A DNA stretch of 64,000 nucleotides, taken from Gavia stellata. Taxonomy: Eukaryota; Chordata; Aves; Gaviiformes; Gaviidae. The translations under genes and the position numbers were made by a program. Positions 28,433-41,110 of the stretch are shown piece by piece; position 1 is the stretch's first letter; every line of letters starts with the position of its first letter. Location: the NCBI RefSeq assembly GCF_030936135.1, contig NC_082595.1, forward strand, positions 102,527,334-102,591,333, given 5' to 3'. Under the pieces are notes generated by a model, which ran no database searches, was not told the DNA's origin, and was given only the letters and a program-made list of their open reading frames with translations.

Positions 28433-29932
28433 GTCGCCCATCTACAAGACGGGTCGGAAGGAGGATCCGGGGAACTACAGGCCTGTCAGCCTGACCTCGG
28501 TGCCGGGGAAGGTTATGGAGAGGCTCATCTTGAGGGCGCTCACGGGACACGTGCAGGTTACCCAAGGGATCAGGCCAAGCCAGCACGGGTTCATGAAAGG
28601 CAGGTCCTGCTTGACCAACCTGATCTCCTTCTATGACCAGGTGACCCGCCTAGTGGATGAGGGGAAGGCTGTTGATGTTGTCTACCTGGACTTCAGCAAA
28701 GCCTTTGACACTGTTCCCCACAGTATTCTCCTAGAGAAGCTGGCGGCCTGTGGTTTAGACAGGTACACTCTTCGCTGGGTAAAAAACTGGCTGGATGGCC
28801 GAGCCCAGAGGGTTGTGGTGAATGGGGTGAAATCCAGCTGGCGGCCGGTCACAAGCGGAGTCCCCCAGGGCTCGGTTTTGGGACCGGTCTTGTTTAATAT
28901 CTTCATTGATGATCTGGATGAGGGGATAGAGTGCTCCCTCAGCAAGTTTGCAGATGACACCAAGTTGGGAGGGAGTGTTGATCTGCTTGAGGGTAGGAAG
29001 GCTCTGCAGAGGGATCTGGACAGGCTGGATCGATGGGCTGAGGCCAACCAGATGAAGTTCAATAAGGCCAAGTGCCGGGTTCTACACTTCGGCCACAACA
29101 ACCCCAGGCAACGCTACAGGCTTGGGGATGAGTGGCTGGAAAGTTCCCCTGCAGAAAAGGACCTGGGGGTGTTGATCGACACCCGGCTGAATATGAGCCA
29201 GCAGTGTGCCCAGGTGGCCAAGAAGGCCAACGGCATCCTGGCTTGCATCAGAAATGGTGTGGCCAGCAGGAGCAGGGAGGTGATCATGCCTCTGTACTCG
29301 GCTCTGGTGAGGCCGCACCTCGAATACTGTGTTCAGTTTTGGGCCCCTCACTACAAGAAGGACATGGAGGTGCTGGAGCGTGTCCAGAGAAGGGCGACGA
29401 AGCTGGTGAGGGGTCTGGAACACAAGTCTTATGAGGAGCGGCTGAGCGAGCTGGGGTTGTTTAGCCTGGAGAAGAGGAGGCTGAGGGGAGACCTTATCGC
29501 TCTCTACAACTACCTGAAAGGGGGTTGCAGAGAGGTGGGTGTTGGTCTCTTCTCCCAAGTGACTAGTGACAGGACTAGAGGAAATGGCCTCAAGTTGCGC
29601 CAGGGGAGGTTCAGGCTAGACATTAGGAAAAAGTTCTTCACTGAGAGAGTGGTGAAACACTGGAATAGGCTGCCCAGGGAGGTGGTAGAGTCACCCTCCC
29701 TGGAGGTATTCAAGGAGCGTGTGGATGTGGCATTGTGGGATGTAGCTTGATGGACATGGTGCTGTGTGGTGTTGGGTGGGTTGTGGCTTGTTATTGTTGT
29801 TGTGTGGCGTGGGTTTTGTGGTTGTGTTGTGTGGTTTTTTTTTTTTTTTCCCCCCCCCCCCCCCCCAGGTTGGACTCGATGATCTTACAGGTCTTTTCCA
29901 ACCGTACTGATTCTGTGATTCTGTGATTCTGT
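28433..29932 (+). mobile_element. CR1 LINE, 5'-truncated, retained ORF2 open
   Basis: A 1.5 kb CR1 3' fragment whose similarity to the copy at 15.3-17.2 kb begins at the P-I-Y-K motif (about 28,437). The reverse transcriptase frame is open to a stop at 29,748-29,750, with [21 protein letters not shown] and the catalytic F-A-D-D at 28,947-28,958. By eye about 23 of 440 aligned residues differ from the first copy. The 3' UTR contains a T then C homopolymer block (about 29,837-29,867), and the element ends in three tandem GATTCTGT 8-mers (29,909-29,932). The endonuclease and N-terminal reverse transcriptase parts are absent, so it cannot move on its own. It is antisense to PUM2. Confidence 0.95.
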
Positions 29933-32551
29933 AAAATGAAATTTGAGTTGCAGTACTTGTCTAAACCGCTTATTATTTAATTGGTGCCGATTACTTAGCA
30001 TAGGTACATGACAAATCTCTTCTTTCTAATTTTAAAAATCTACACTTTTCTTGGTAGGCTAGTCAGGGAGCATCACCTTCCTACAACAGAGTAATAAGTG
30101 CTATCGGTGATGAAACAGAAGTTTAGGGGAATTCATGACACAAACTTCTAACCATTATTGTTCCATTCTATACTGAAAGGCTTTGTGAGTAGTAACACTA
30201 TACAGCTACTTCTATAAGGAAGTGTGACATTAATTTGCTACATTGCTGTCTTGAGACATCAGCCTTCGTTACTTCATCATTAGCTCTTACTCAAAAACTT
30301 TATTTACTAAATTAAAAAACTTAACAGAAAACTTGAGTGCTCTCTAGGCAATATGCTATTAAAAAAGACTTAAAACTTTGCCTTTTCTGAAGATGAACTC
30401 TGTATAAAACCCAAATTTATCTACACACAAGCAGGAACTAGGGACAATTTATCTCTCTATATATATTGTACTGATTAATGAAACATACAACTTTCATTCT
30501 AATAGACAGGCAAGGAACTTTTCGTAAATGTGTTAACAAGAATTGGAACAATTAGGATGTACAGGCCTAGAATCAAGTAAAAATTTCCGTAAATTAACTT
30601 TCTACATTTCAATCAAGACTTTTTTTGCTGATATGTTTTCTTTAGATATCTGAATTATTTTCACTTTTCTGTTTGCTACCAGAGAATCAAAACAAATCAA
30701 AACAAATCTGCCCCCGCCAAAAAAGTTAAAAACATGCTTTAAATTTGTTTCAAAAAATTATGTATTTTTTAATACCACCTTAAAAATAATGTGATTTTAA
30801 GGAATCCTATGGAACATAACTGATTTATAAACAATAAAATTTATACCAAGAAGATTTTCTACATATGTATATACACCCCCATTAAAGTGGGGCTGAGGAA
30901 GTGACAAAAGTCACTCTGACAGAATTTTCAGGAAACAGTTTTCTTGTGTTATTGTAGCATTCATATCAGAAAAGTTCCTCCCACACCCAGCAATTCTGCA
31001 TATATAGCAATCCCCTTTCTCAGAGCATTTATTTTCATTTTCTTCACTCCTGAATATGGCAGATGCATTTACAGTAACATTCGTTTTCCAAGGATATAGT
31101 GTTCAAGAACACTAGATGCAAAAACTGAAGTTCCACCAGTAATTCTCCTGCCCAGAAGTTTCTAGCATCATGACTTCTCCCTCGCAGTCCAGTAGCCTTT
31201 GAACAAGCTCTGCTGTTGGGTTTTTTTTTTTCACTCCTTCAGCATGCAAGAGGTAATCAGGGAATACCAACAGTCTGATCTTTTCTAAGTGGGTGCTAAA
31301 GCCAAAGATTAAGAAATGGAACTACCTAGTCTTTAGGCAACAGTAGTACAAAGAAGAAATTCAGAATTTTTAGACTTCTCACTCCACTATGAATACCTAG
31401 TTGTTCCAAAGAAAGCTGCTGATAAAGCACACAACTTTTCTGTATCACCAGCATAAAATGGCAGTGAAAAAAACAAGTTTCAAAAATACGCCAGTCTGCT
31501 TTAAAATCTACCTTGATTCTTTAAGCCTTTAAACTCTGCATAACCCCAAGGACAGCCAGAGAACACTAAAGCATGTTTCTTTTAACATATTTTGAAATAA
31601 TTATTATGGGGAAGCATATACGTTTTCTACTTTATCTGTCTATAGCAGGGGAATGGACACTTCAAGAAATTGCTGTTATCAATTCTTTCAGCTGTTTTCT
31701 AAGGATGTTGTCTTTGGACAGTATGTGTATTTAAACTAACCAGAGATTGCTTAAAAGCTGAAAAAATAGCCAACTGTAAAAAAAGCCTACAAAGAAACTA
31801 CTTCTAATTCAATAAGCCTAATTTCTAATTCAGTAAGAGCAGTAGCTTAGCCTTGGACATTAATATCTCATTAAATGGTGGCCAGCGTAGTCCTTGAAAG
31901 TAAGTAAAAAAATGTCTAAAATAACATCGAAGACTTTATACTGATCACAATTAAGCTACTGGAAATAAAGTAGGCTATTTACAATTCAAATTAAAGTAAT
32001 AAAAGCTTTGTAACAAAATTTAGTTCACAGACTGGAATTAATACATCTGTGTTTCGATGGATTTAAAGCCAAATTCTTCAACCTTTTCACTCAAGAAGCC
32101 AAAAATTTAAGAGCACTTATATGTAAAAGCAGCTATCAGCACATCAGCAGCAGAACTTAGGGTAAGCAGAAACAATAACTGTGGACACACATGGAAAAAA
32201 AAAAGACAAATTTTTTAATCACCATCTAACAAAATAAAATAAGTGATCTTACAAGCAAACCTTCTGATTAGGTATCTAAATTCCAGGTTATTAATTCTCA
32301 TCTAAACTAAAATACTCCCTCAAACCGTTTACCCGATTATGTCCTGCTCCCCTGCTTCCTTCCACATACTCACCCACCACTTTACTTTGCTCCCTGTGAA
32401 TTCCAATCTCCACTGTCTTCCCTAAAGAGAAAAAGCTTTCACATAACTCTTCCATTACCTTCACAAAGATACCCAAGGGCCCTCTCATCACCCTGACTTT
32501 AATGTAAACTGTACCAAACCCAGGTAGTTCAGAAAACTAAATGTAGCCCCT
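29933..32551. other. PUM2 5' UTR intron, between CR1 copies
   Basis: AT-rich intronic sequence with short homopolymer runs. No exon, RNA gene or mobile element was recognised. Confidence 0.7.
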
Positions 32552-33249
32552 CAGAATCACAGAATCACTAAGGTTGGAAAAGACCAGTAAGACCATAAAG
32601 TCCAACCATTAAAAAAAAAAACCCCAAAAAACCACCACACACACACAACCACACCACACACCACCATGCCCATCGAGCCACGTCCCACAATGCCACGTTC
32701 ACAAGCTACTTGAATACCTCCAGGGAGGGTGACTCTACCACCTCCCAGGGCAGCCTGTTCCAATGCTTGATAACCCTTTCGGTGAAGAATTTTCTCTTAA
32801 TATCCAATCTAAACCTCCCTGGAGCAACTTGAGGCCATTTCCTCTAGTCCTGTCACTCATCACTTGGGAGAAGAGACCAGCACCCACCTCTCTGCAACCT
32901 CCTTTCAGGTAGTTGTAGAGAGCGATAAGGTCTCCCCTGAGTCTCCTCTTCTCCAGACTGAACAACCCCAGTTCCCTCAGCCGCTCCTCATCAGACTTGT
33001 GCTCCAGACCCCTCACCAGCTTCGTTGCCCTTCTCTGGACACGCTCCAGCACCTCAATGTCCTTCTTGTAGTGAGGGGCCCAAAACCGAACACAGTATTC
33101 GAGGTGCGGCCTCACCAGCGCCGAGTACAGAGGCACAATCACCTCCCTACTCCTGCTGGCCACACTCTTTCTGATACAGGCCAGGATGCCGTTGGCCTTC
33201 TTGGCCACCTGGGCACACTGCTGGCTCATCTTCAGCCAGCTGTCAACCC
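32552..33249 (-). mobile_element. CR1 LINE 3' fragment, frameshifted
   Basis: A roughly 0.7 kb CR1 tail on the minus strand, sense to PUM2. It encodes the C-terminal part of ORF2 ([20 protein letters not shown] and onward). The frame breaks near 32,820, where one G is missing from the run GGGGAGG present in the two long copies, so the downstream residues are out of register. The 3' UTR differs from the other copies (C/A-rich block with CCACACACACAACC on the plus strand) and the element ends in TGATTCTGTGATTCTGA. This suggests a different CR1 subfamily or an older insertion. Confidence 0.92.
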
Positions 33250-34161
33250 TCCATGCAATACAGCAGTGTCACACATTTTCGTAAGCCTCAATTTTAATCA
33301 CATGAAAAAAGAAAGAAAACTATGTTCTAAAGCTGCAGATAAGAACTTAGATTAAGCAGATTAGATTAAGCAAAATGACCCAAATGCAAAATATTTTTAT
33401 TTACCTGACACCTTGAACAACAGAAGAAAGCAAGTAAGAAAATACGAATATACTACAAATGCAAAATACCTGAATGGCTACATGCAGCCTTTTTTTCTGA
33501 ACTTACTGGCTCCCACCCACCTTATCCTGGATGTCTATGCAAAACTCTCCTAGAACGCCTACGACAAGTTTTAGCTTTGGGACGAAACTCCACAATCACA
33601 TAATAATCATGTTTGGAATGACACCTCAGTCATAATCCCACCTAGAACCTGGAGCACATGGGAATAAAACACAAAGAAACTTCAACTGGCTCTGTAAGCA
33701 GCCAGCTCAGGTCTCCAGTTCCCACAGGCTCCCAGGTAGATGAGTATGTATGTGTTGGCTGCTTCCAGCCCATGTTATCTCCAGAAACAGTGCTACCATT
33801 CAGATTTATGCTACTGTCAATAATTCCTTGCAGATCTGAACCAGCTCTGCACAGAGCTATTGCTGAGCAAGTATACAGGATAATTTATCTATATGTAAAT
33901 CAAAGATAATGCACAGTTGATCACATGCTATTTGTTTTGTTGTAGTATCAGAGTCTCCCTATGCTAATAACTGAATAAGCACTAAAGTACGAAGGATTCG
34001 GCTCCCAAGAGCTCTCAGTCTAAGCATAAGACAAATTACAAAGACGGATACAAAGAGAAACTGAATTGGTAAAGTAAGAATAAAGTAGTCGTTCACATTA
34101 AGACACTCAACAATGCATGAGTGCCAGGTATTTGGAGACATCAAGGCAGGTGAAAAAGTAA

Positions 34162-34231
34162 AGACTAACTCAAGAAGCATGTCAGAAAGGGTGAAAATTT
34201 AAGAGACTGACTCAAGAAGTATGCCAGAAAG
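34162..34231 (+). repeat. imperfect direct duplication, about 42 bp apart
   Basis: The block AGACTAACTCAAGAAG at 34,162 recurs as AGACTGACTCAAGAAG at 34,204, and both are followed by a near-identical (C/T)ATG(T/C)CAGAAAG. It is a local direct duplication in intronic DNA with a few substitutions between copies. Confidence 0.75.
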
Positions 34232-34922
34232 CACAAGCACGCTTGTGAATATACTTAATAAAGACACAACTAATACTACAATCAACAAAGAGGGTGTAGC
34301 AGTTCACAGCATGATAGCATATGAGACAATAATACAGTGGGTGGGAATTGGTCAAGTATCTCACAAGCTGAAACTAGCAGCTGCAGTTTGAAATGTTGGT
34401 GAAAAGGTCAGAAACTATTCAGATGCATCAAAATGGCAGATGTGATTGGAAGGGGTGATTAAGAGCAAGAGTCTCTGAAGAACCTAAGTTACATGGAATA
34501 AACTTGTTTGCACAAGTCAGGTGACTGCAATTACTCTCCTTGTCCTGATGACAGTTAACATTAAGATGTCTTATTCCATGCACTATGTGCTTGAAACAAC
34601 TAAAAATACAAATCAAGTACCTGCAAGCATCTGCAAAATTCAATGCTTTAATTTTCTTCTCTCTAGGTAGGGAAGTGATTTAAGTATATCACAGAAAAGT
34701 TCTTAATGCTTCTCTTTCAGCTGAATTACATGAAAACACCTTGCAGTATGTCACAAAATATTCCTTTCTTGCTATTTCAAATTAACGAAGAGAAGAAAGT
34801 CAGACAAGTTACCTCTTTCCAGCTATGCCTGCTGCCAGAACTGTGAGAGTCACAGGCAGGTAATAAGGTGATGTCTCAAGTACGCAGGTTGCAAGACAGA
34901 TTTTTTAAAGACACAAAAAGCC

Positions 34923-34975
34923 ACAACCTTAAAATTCACCTGAAAAAGCAACAACCTTAAAATTCACCTGAAAAA
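34923..34975 (+). repeat. 28-bp tandem duplication
   Basis: ACAACCTTAAAATTCACC followed by TGAAAAA occurs at 34,923 and again at 34,951, a perfect 25-base copy with a period of 28 bp. It is probably a recent slippage or template-switch duplication in an intron. Confidence 0.85.
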
Positions 34976-37780
34976 ATTATGATACTTGCTCCAATTTATA
35001 CAGCATTAGTATGATGGAAAAATCTCACAAAGAACTTAAACAAGGTCGTTTTAACAGGGCATACAACATTTTCTAGAACAGGAATCATATGCCCTTTCCC
35101 CCAGCTCTCCCCTAACCACAATGGAAAATCCTTCCAGACTAAGATTTCTTTTCCTAGTTTGTGAGGCTTGAAAAGTTTTACTAATTCGCAAGTTTGAGAA
35201 GCTGCCTAAATCATACATTTGACATTAATAATCTGGGTTTCTAGTTAAGTGGAGCTAAATGCTACTGTAATTAATTGAATAGCAAAATAAAAAAATTAAA
35301 ACCACTGCAAAATTGAACACAGAAAGACAACACTTATAACAAAGTTGTTATAGAACCTGTTGATTGCAGAAACAGAAATAAATGATCTTCAGAACAGCTT
35401 CAGATGGACATCAACTTTACAGGGAAAAGGAGCCATCAATCAGCTAAGATAAAACTTGAACTTTTACTGTGATAGACTAGCAATAAAAGGAAAGTATTTA
35501 TGTGCTGCATAGTTGCTTAGCACTTGAAAAAGTCTTAAAGTATCTGTTTATCAAAGTTATTCTGAAAGCACTTTAAAATAGTTATTTTTCACAACTGTAT
35601 TTTTAAACTTGAGTAAAAGTTGCAAATAAAGTTAGGAAATCAAAAAATATGGACTGCAAGCTCACTTAGATTTCTAAGGACAGTTTTAAGTAGAATCTAT
35701 AAAAGGAAGAACTAATGATTCAGGAAATGCGACTCCCACTGTAAGGTCAGGAAATAGATTATGTTGTTCCCAATTTGAATGATGAGATTATGTCCATTGT
35801 TCCAAGGGATGGCTACATGACTGTGAGCTCTCATATGGGAAAATTATTTCCCAATTCCCATTGCACAAATGTATTAGCATATCTTATTTGAACAAACAAA
35901 ACAATCTTATTGTTTAAAACCAAGGCAAAATTTTCACTAGAAATTGTCCATTTTATCCTGGAGGCAACAATGTTAAACATTTGCACATTTTATTAGTTTA
36001 ATAACATCCACGCATTTTCTCATGGCTATATTAATTCTAATAGATTCCCACAGAAGTCATGCCGAATAGTGACAAAAACTGATGTATAGAGCTTCTCCTC
36101 CATACCATGCAAGTGCTGAAAAGCTCTTGAACTCAGTAAGACTCTTTCCTTTGTTCTCTCTACCCCCCCAAAAAATAATTTTTCTTTGTTTCAGCAGCTA
36201 TTCACAAAACTTCTCCAGAAGTTTGTAAATTCTAACACAAATGGGTTACAGCAATTGCAGCTCAACTGAAGCTTTGTGCAAAGACACGATTTATATTCTT
36301 TTGTTTATAGCACCACTATCCTTTGGATGCTTTGAAAAGGCTGCTACATCAGAGCATTTCTCTGGCATTCTTTTGCTTATCAACTCTTGCTTCTTCAGGA
36401 TCTGACAAAGGCTCTGGTAGACATAAGCTGCAGGACTAAGTTTTCACCATCAGTTCCCACCCTTCTCCCTCTACTGGAGGCAGAGAGAGCAGAAGCAGCA
36501 AACAACATGTTAAAATTCATAACCCGATGTATTTAGCTTAAACTGCTAAAGTACCTTTGCCACAAGGGAGGGAAGTAGATATGGCAGATAGGGGAAAAGA
36601 CAGGACAAATAGCTTGGGCAAAAATCGCACTGCTGTAGCACTTTGCTTCAGCATGTGGGAAGAACATTTGCAAGTCCTCTGACATTCAAGAAAATATATC
36701 CTGAGCTTCCCAAAAACATCATCTCCATAACTCCAAATATTACAGACTGACTGCTGATCACTTAGCCTTTGTATCCTAGACAATTCTTCATTACAGAAGT
36801 GATGTGAATTATGACAAACAGATCACTAACCTATCTGCAGCCCCATGGGGACATTAACAAAGGGATGACGCCACCATGGACAGTGGTCTTCCTCAGATGC
36901 TGTGCTATCAAGAGCCTGAAGTGTTTCTTTGGTCTTGAGGGAAAGAAAAAAAAAGTCACAACCCCAAGACAGTTTTTATACTTAGTTCATTATCCTTCAT
37001 AACTCTTTCCAATATTAAAAATTTCAAAGGAAGATGAATAAGACCTAGGGATGGTTATTTCTAGATTAAGAAGTTTATACTTAATCCTGTCAATCAGTGA
37101 CTAGATGCTTTCTGCGGTTTTAATATGAAGGGTAACAATGGCAGTCTCCTGACTCAGACTGCACTTTCAGCTTTGACATCTTGTATGAAAGAGCTGTGCA
37201 TGCATTACCTTTCAGCTGAGCATCCAAAGATTTTTGGTTATCATCTCTCACGCAAATGAGTGCTCCTCGAGCCTCTGCCCTCCCTTATGCTGCCAATTAT
37301 TCTGTATAGCCTTCCTCTCTGCCAGCAAAGTAGTTCAACTTTCCAAAATTTTTGCCATACGAGTAACTACTGTCCATCACTATAATTTTTTGTTGCTACA
37401 ACTGAAGCAATTTTAGAACACAGACAGAATGTGAATATTAATAATATCACACATTTCCATGCCTCTTATTCTGAAATGTTCTGAGACAATATCAGTTTTG
37501 AGTCAGGGTGGCTAGTTAATTTAGACACCAAGGTGTCAAACGTACACTTATTAGAAAGATTTTTCCGTCTCAACTAAGTGTTGAATTCCATTCAAATGTG
37601 GTGTGTTCAAACTTCCTGCTCTTCTCTTAAATGTGTGTGGCACCTGTAATTTTTCCATCACAGCCTTGATAATATCCAAATCAGCATACATTAAGCCTCA
37701 GTACTTCCATGGAACTCCAGGATAACCCACTTGATCTTTCCCTGTGCTATCAGTGGCCTCTAATGCTACTGTGTATTAAT

Positions 37781-37950
37781 ACAGAATAGAGTATTTCAGT
37801 TGGAAGGGACCTTCTAGTTCAACTACCTGACCACTTCAGGGCTAAAGTTAAAGCATGATATTAATGGCACGAACTGCCTTCTAACTATTGACACTTCACT
37901 GCTAATTCCCATAGTTCATTTCTCAACAAACCCTTATGAGGAACACTGAC
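37781..37950 (-). mobile_element. degenerate CR1-type 3' end fragment
   Basis: On the plus strand the sequence reads ACAGAATAGAGTATTTCAGT followed by TGGAAGGGACC and a block with ACCACTTCAGGGCTAA and AAAGTTAAAGCA. This is the reverse complement of a CR1-family 3' UTR, with the tail end at about 37,781. The inner boundary is diffuse because of divergence. Subfamily not determined. Confidence 0.65.
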
Positions 37951-38821
37951 AAGCAATTCGTCAGTCTCTTAACCAGAGTAAAAATAAAATATCCTACTAG
38001 ACAAATAATTATCTTTACTAAAGATGTCTTGCCTTATGCTTAATAAGATGGTCAGTTCTTTTGAAGACATTTCAGATGGCTTTCAGAAGACCAAAATAAT
38101 GTTTCCCTAGTCTTCCCACGAATTAGTTTCTTGCGATTAATCAAATATATTTATTAACTTCTTATTCTGACTTAGAATGGGTTACTTGACTTCTTTAGCA
38201 CTTCAACTAATTTGAAGATTCTTCAAAATCCATCAGTGATTCCAGCCAACTTGATCTGTTTCTCTGGAAAACAAATTGCTCACAACTCCTCTTTCAACTC
38301 ACTTTGGTGTACCACTCAAAGAGTCAGTCAAAAGTATCATGTATCTTCTAGTACAGAAGAAAATACAAGATTTTTCCACATTCTGTATTTACTTGAATCC
38401 ACCTGTTGAGGCCTCAGGCTTATGCCAGTTTCTTACCAGAAGACTAGTAGGGTTTCAAAAGATTATTTAAGCAATCCTTATTTTAAATATAGGAAAATTT
38501 CTTCCTTTTTATGATTATTTTTGCTTGAAAAATCCCTGAACTTAAAATTTTCCATTTTTGTATTTAATTTTCTATTCATTTTAAGTTCGTACTGAATCAG
38601 TGGGGCTAGAGCTCAATTGTCTTCATGAAAAAATGGTTCAGTCTTGCTATATTTATTTAAAATTCCTTTTTATTAATTTGGCACTTTCTTACATTCTTCG
38701 ATTGCACTATGGCATGCTGAAATTTATGTCAAATCCACATTTTTAAGATATGCTTAGATAACTTATGTTGAAAAGATTTCAGCATCTTCAGTTCTACTTC
38801 TTACCTATATAATAATATGGG

Positions 38822-38909
38822 CAACTGGCTCTAGGTGGTCCTGCTTGAGCAGGGAGGTTGGACCAGATGACCTCCAGAGGAACCTTCGAACCTCAGCTAT
38901 TCTGTGATA
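38822..38909 (+). mobile_element. CR1 3' tail, about 90 bp
   Basis: The sequence GGTGGTCCTGCTTGAGCAGG followed by GAGGTTGGACCAGATGACCT and ending in TATTCTGTGAT is a standard CR1 3' UTR terminus. It is heavily 5'-truncated and lies antisense to PUM2 in the large 5' intron. Confidence 0.85.
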
Positions 38910-40780
38910 TTTATCTATCATACTTATTTCTATCAATTTTCTTTCCAGTTTTTCTCTAAATACATCAAAATATTCTATCTTTCATATATTCATCTACACA
39001 GAGATTCTGTCTACTCAATACTCACAGAACACAAGCACAGCTAAACTCCTTCCACAGTTTGCATAAATTTAATTTTAGAAGTACGAAATAAATGGGTTTT
39101 CTAACTCAAGAAGTTTGGTTTTTCTTTAAAACAAATACAAAAAAAATACAGTAACTGTTTGAGAGTTTTGTTAAGACAGAACACTGGTACACAAATACTC
39201 AAATCAAAGAACGGAAACGGAGAAGTCTCCTGATTTCTACTTGACTTCTGTTAGTTCATATTGCTAAGGAAGAATGGCAGCAGTGAAGAATGGCAGAACA
39301 TAAAGACAGTACTGATTACAGTAAGTTGGAAAACACTATTTTTACATGGGTAACAATGCACAGCAAAGTAACAGTAGGAGCAGTTTCCCCTTCACTAAAT
39401 CTTCATAAAGTGCAAAACCATTGGAGGACTTCAAAGGGTAAGTGTAATTCCCCTGCATCCCCCCGTTCTAGTTACCAGAAAACACATAAGAGGTTCACGA
39501 CATTTACCTGCTGGAGGAATGCGGAAATATTTTGATGGACCTAACTGATTAATAAATAAAGCTGCTGATTAAGACATGGCTCTGATTCCCACTGGGGATG
39601 GAAAGCAGGTGGCAGGAGATGCAACTGTTACTCAGCATTTACTTATCGGTGAATAATTTTACCTACACAACATATCAGCCTTGGGAAATGCTAGTGAAAA
39701 TCAGCACCACTGCCTGTATAACAGACTGAATGCTGGCAAGGAAAAACCCAACACTTTCATACTCAGAAAGTGTGTCCAAGTGGACAAGTAGAATATTGTA
39801 GAACTTTGTATTTACAGAACTGCTTTACAGTTTCTGTGTAAGTGTAATACAGAATGTGATACAGCATGAAGCCGGATGTCAGGAGAAAAGATTTTTTCAT
39901 TTTGCTATGTATTTTTTCATTTTGCTTGCTGTGTAAGAGTAAGAAAAAAGTAAGAGAGTAAAACCGGAAAAAAATGCCAAAAGGAATTAATGAATGAGAA
40001 AAAACAGATTAAGAAAAAAACAGACACAACAGATATTCCTGCTTTTATGGTCAGCAAATTTTGTTTATTCACATTTGCTCCTACATTTACTTAATTTTTT
40101 GAATACATTCCATAAGTCCTTGGGCTTGGGAAGGTACAAAAAGTTCTTCACTGACTTAAATGTGGCACATTACAAGAGTCCTGGGGAAAAAAGCCATTCC
40201 CATCTGAAATTCAGAATGAAGTTTTTAAAGAAAAATTAGGAAATTGTATCAATTAAACATTTGGGGGTAAAAGCTTAAAACTGCATTTTTTTTCTTCTAC
40301 CCTACTATCTGCGAAAGGAGAAAGTTCAAGTTTTGATCTACACTTAATTCTACTACTTCTATTTTATCCAAACAAAATTTTTTTACCTGCAAGTGTAACA
40401 AGTAAGACTGTGTGCTAAATCCATATTACTTCTCATAAAGCCTACCAGAAGCTAGTCCCTTTTCAATCTAAACCAATTATTTTGCATAAATTCAAACCTA
40501 ATGATCTGATGATATTCTGATAAAACTAGGTACTAACAAAAATATGAAATGCTTATGTAAGTTAAATGAATGGTTCAAACTGAACATTTCAAAATGATTT
40601 TATGCAGTTTCATTTATAATTGCTTTAATAAAATTAACTGGGAGTTTTAGAGTTTGGCTTACTACAGGCTTTGAAAAACTAGCTTAACTCACACGTAGTT
40701 TTCTTAAAGATGTGGATTCAACACAAAACGCAGGAACTGTTTCAATGAAAAACAAATCAACTACCTACCAAACAATCTAT
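38910..40780. other. PUM2 5' UTR intron
   Basis: AT-rich intronic sequence with several short A-rich and T-rich runs. Nothing is recognised in it. Confidence 0.7.
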
Positions 40781-40789
40781 ATGAATGGT

Positions 40790-41110
40790 ATCTCCGGTGG
40801 GCCAGCGGTGTTTGCTGGAGTAGCCACTCAATTGCTCACCAGCCTGCCTCTGTAAGAAATACCTAACTGTGGCACTGTCCTGCGAACATCACCTGAGCGG
40901 TACCTGGACATTGGAAGCACCTGGCACTGCAGTCACAGGGATGGCATGAGGACCGTTTCCACCTGAATTGGGCCCTGATGTTGCTCCAACTACTGCTCCA
41001 GCTGGCCAACCCCTACTCCAACCTCACTGGCTACCTGACCAGTGTCCCCATGCATTATTTCTCTGGTCTCCTGCCAGGCCACTTCATTCACGCCTAGGAG
41101 AACACATGGA
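40790..41110 (+). pseudogene. GC-rich exon-like relic, origin unknown
   Basis: A compositionally distinct island of about 320 bp in AT-rich intron. On the plus strand a frame is open from just after a TGA at 40,894-40,896 to a TAG at 41,095-41,097. It contains H-E-D-R-F-H-L-N-W-A-L-M-L-L-Q-L-L-L-Q-L and then A-N-P-Y-S-N-L-T-G-Y-L-T and M-H-Y-F-S-G-L-L-P-G. This is hydrophobic and protein-like, with a faint pattern resemblance to the N-L-x-x-P and G-L-x-P spacing of the TMEM41/VTT membrane proteins. I cannot name it. There is no start codon with good context, no splice sites are evident, and stops occur upstream in the same frame. A decayed processed copy or an old repeat is the best guess. 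Confidence 0.3.

Larger units (their letters stand above)
33250..37780. other. PUM2 5' UTR intron
   Basis: AT-rich intronic sequence containing two short local duplications (near 34,162 and 34,923). No exon, RNA gene or recognised mobile element. Confidence 0.7.

Noticed and set aside
29082..29558. 158-codon minus-strand open frame inside the CR1 copy, with a similar one at 32,864-33,355 on the other strand
   Set aside because: These are antisense shadows of CR1 ORF2. The sense frame carries all reverse-transcriptase motifs.
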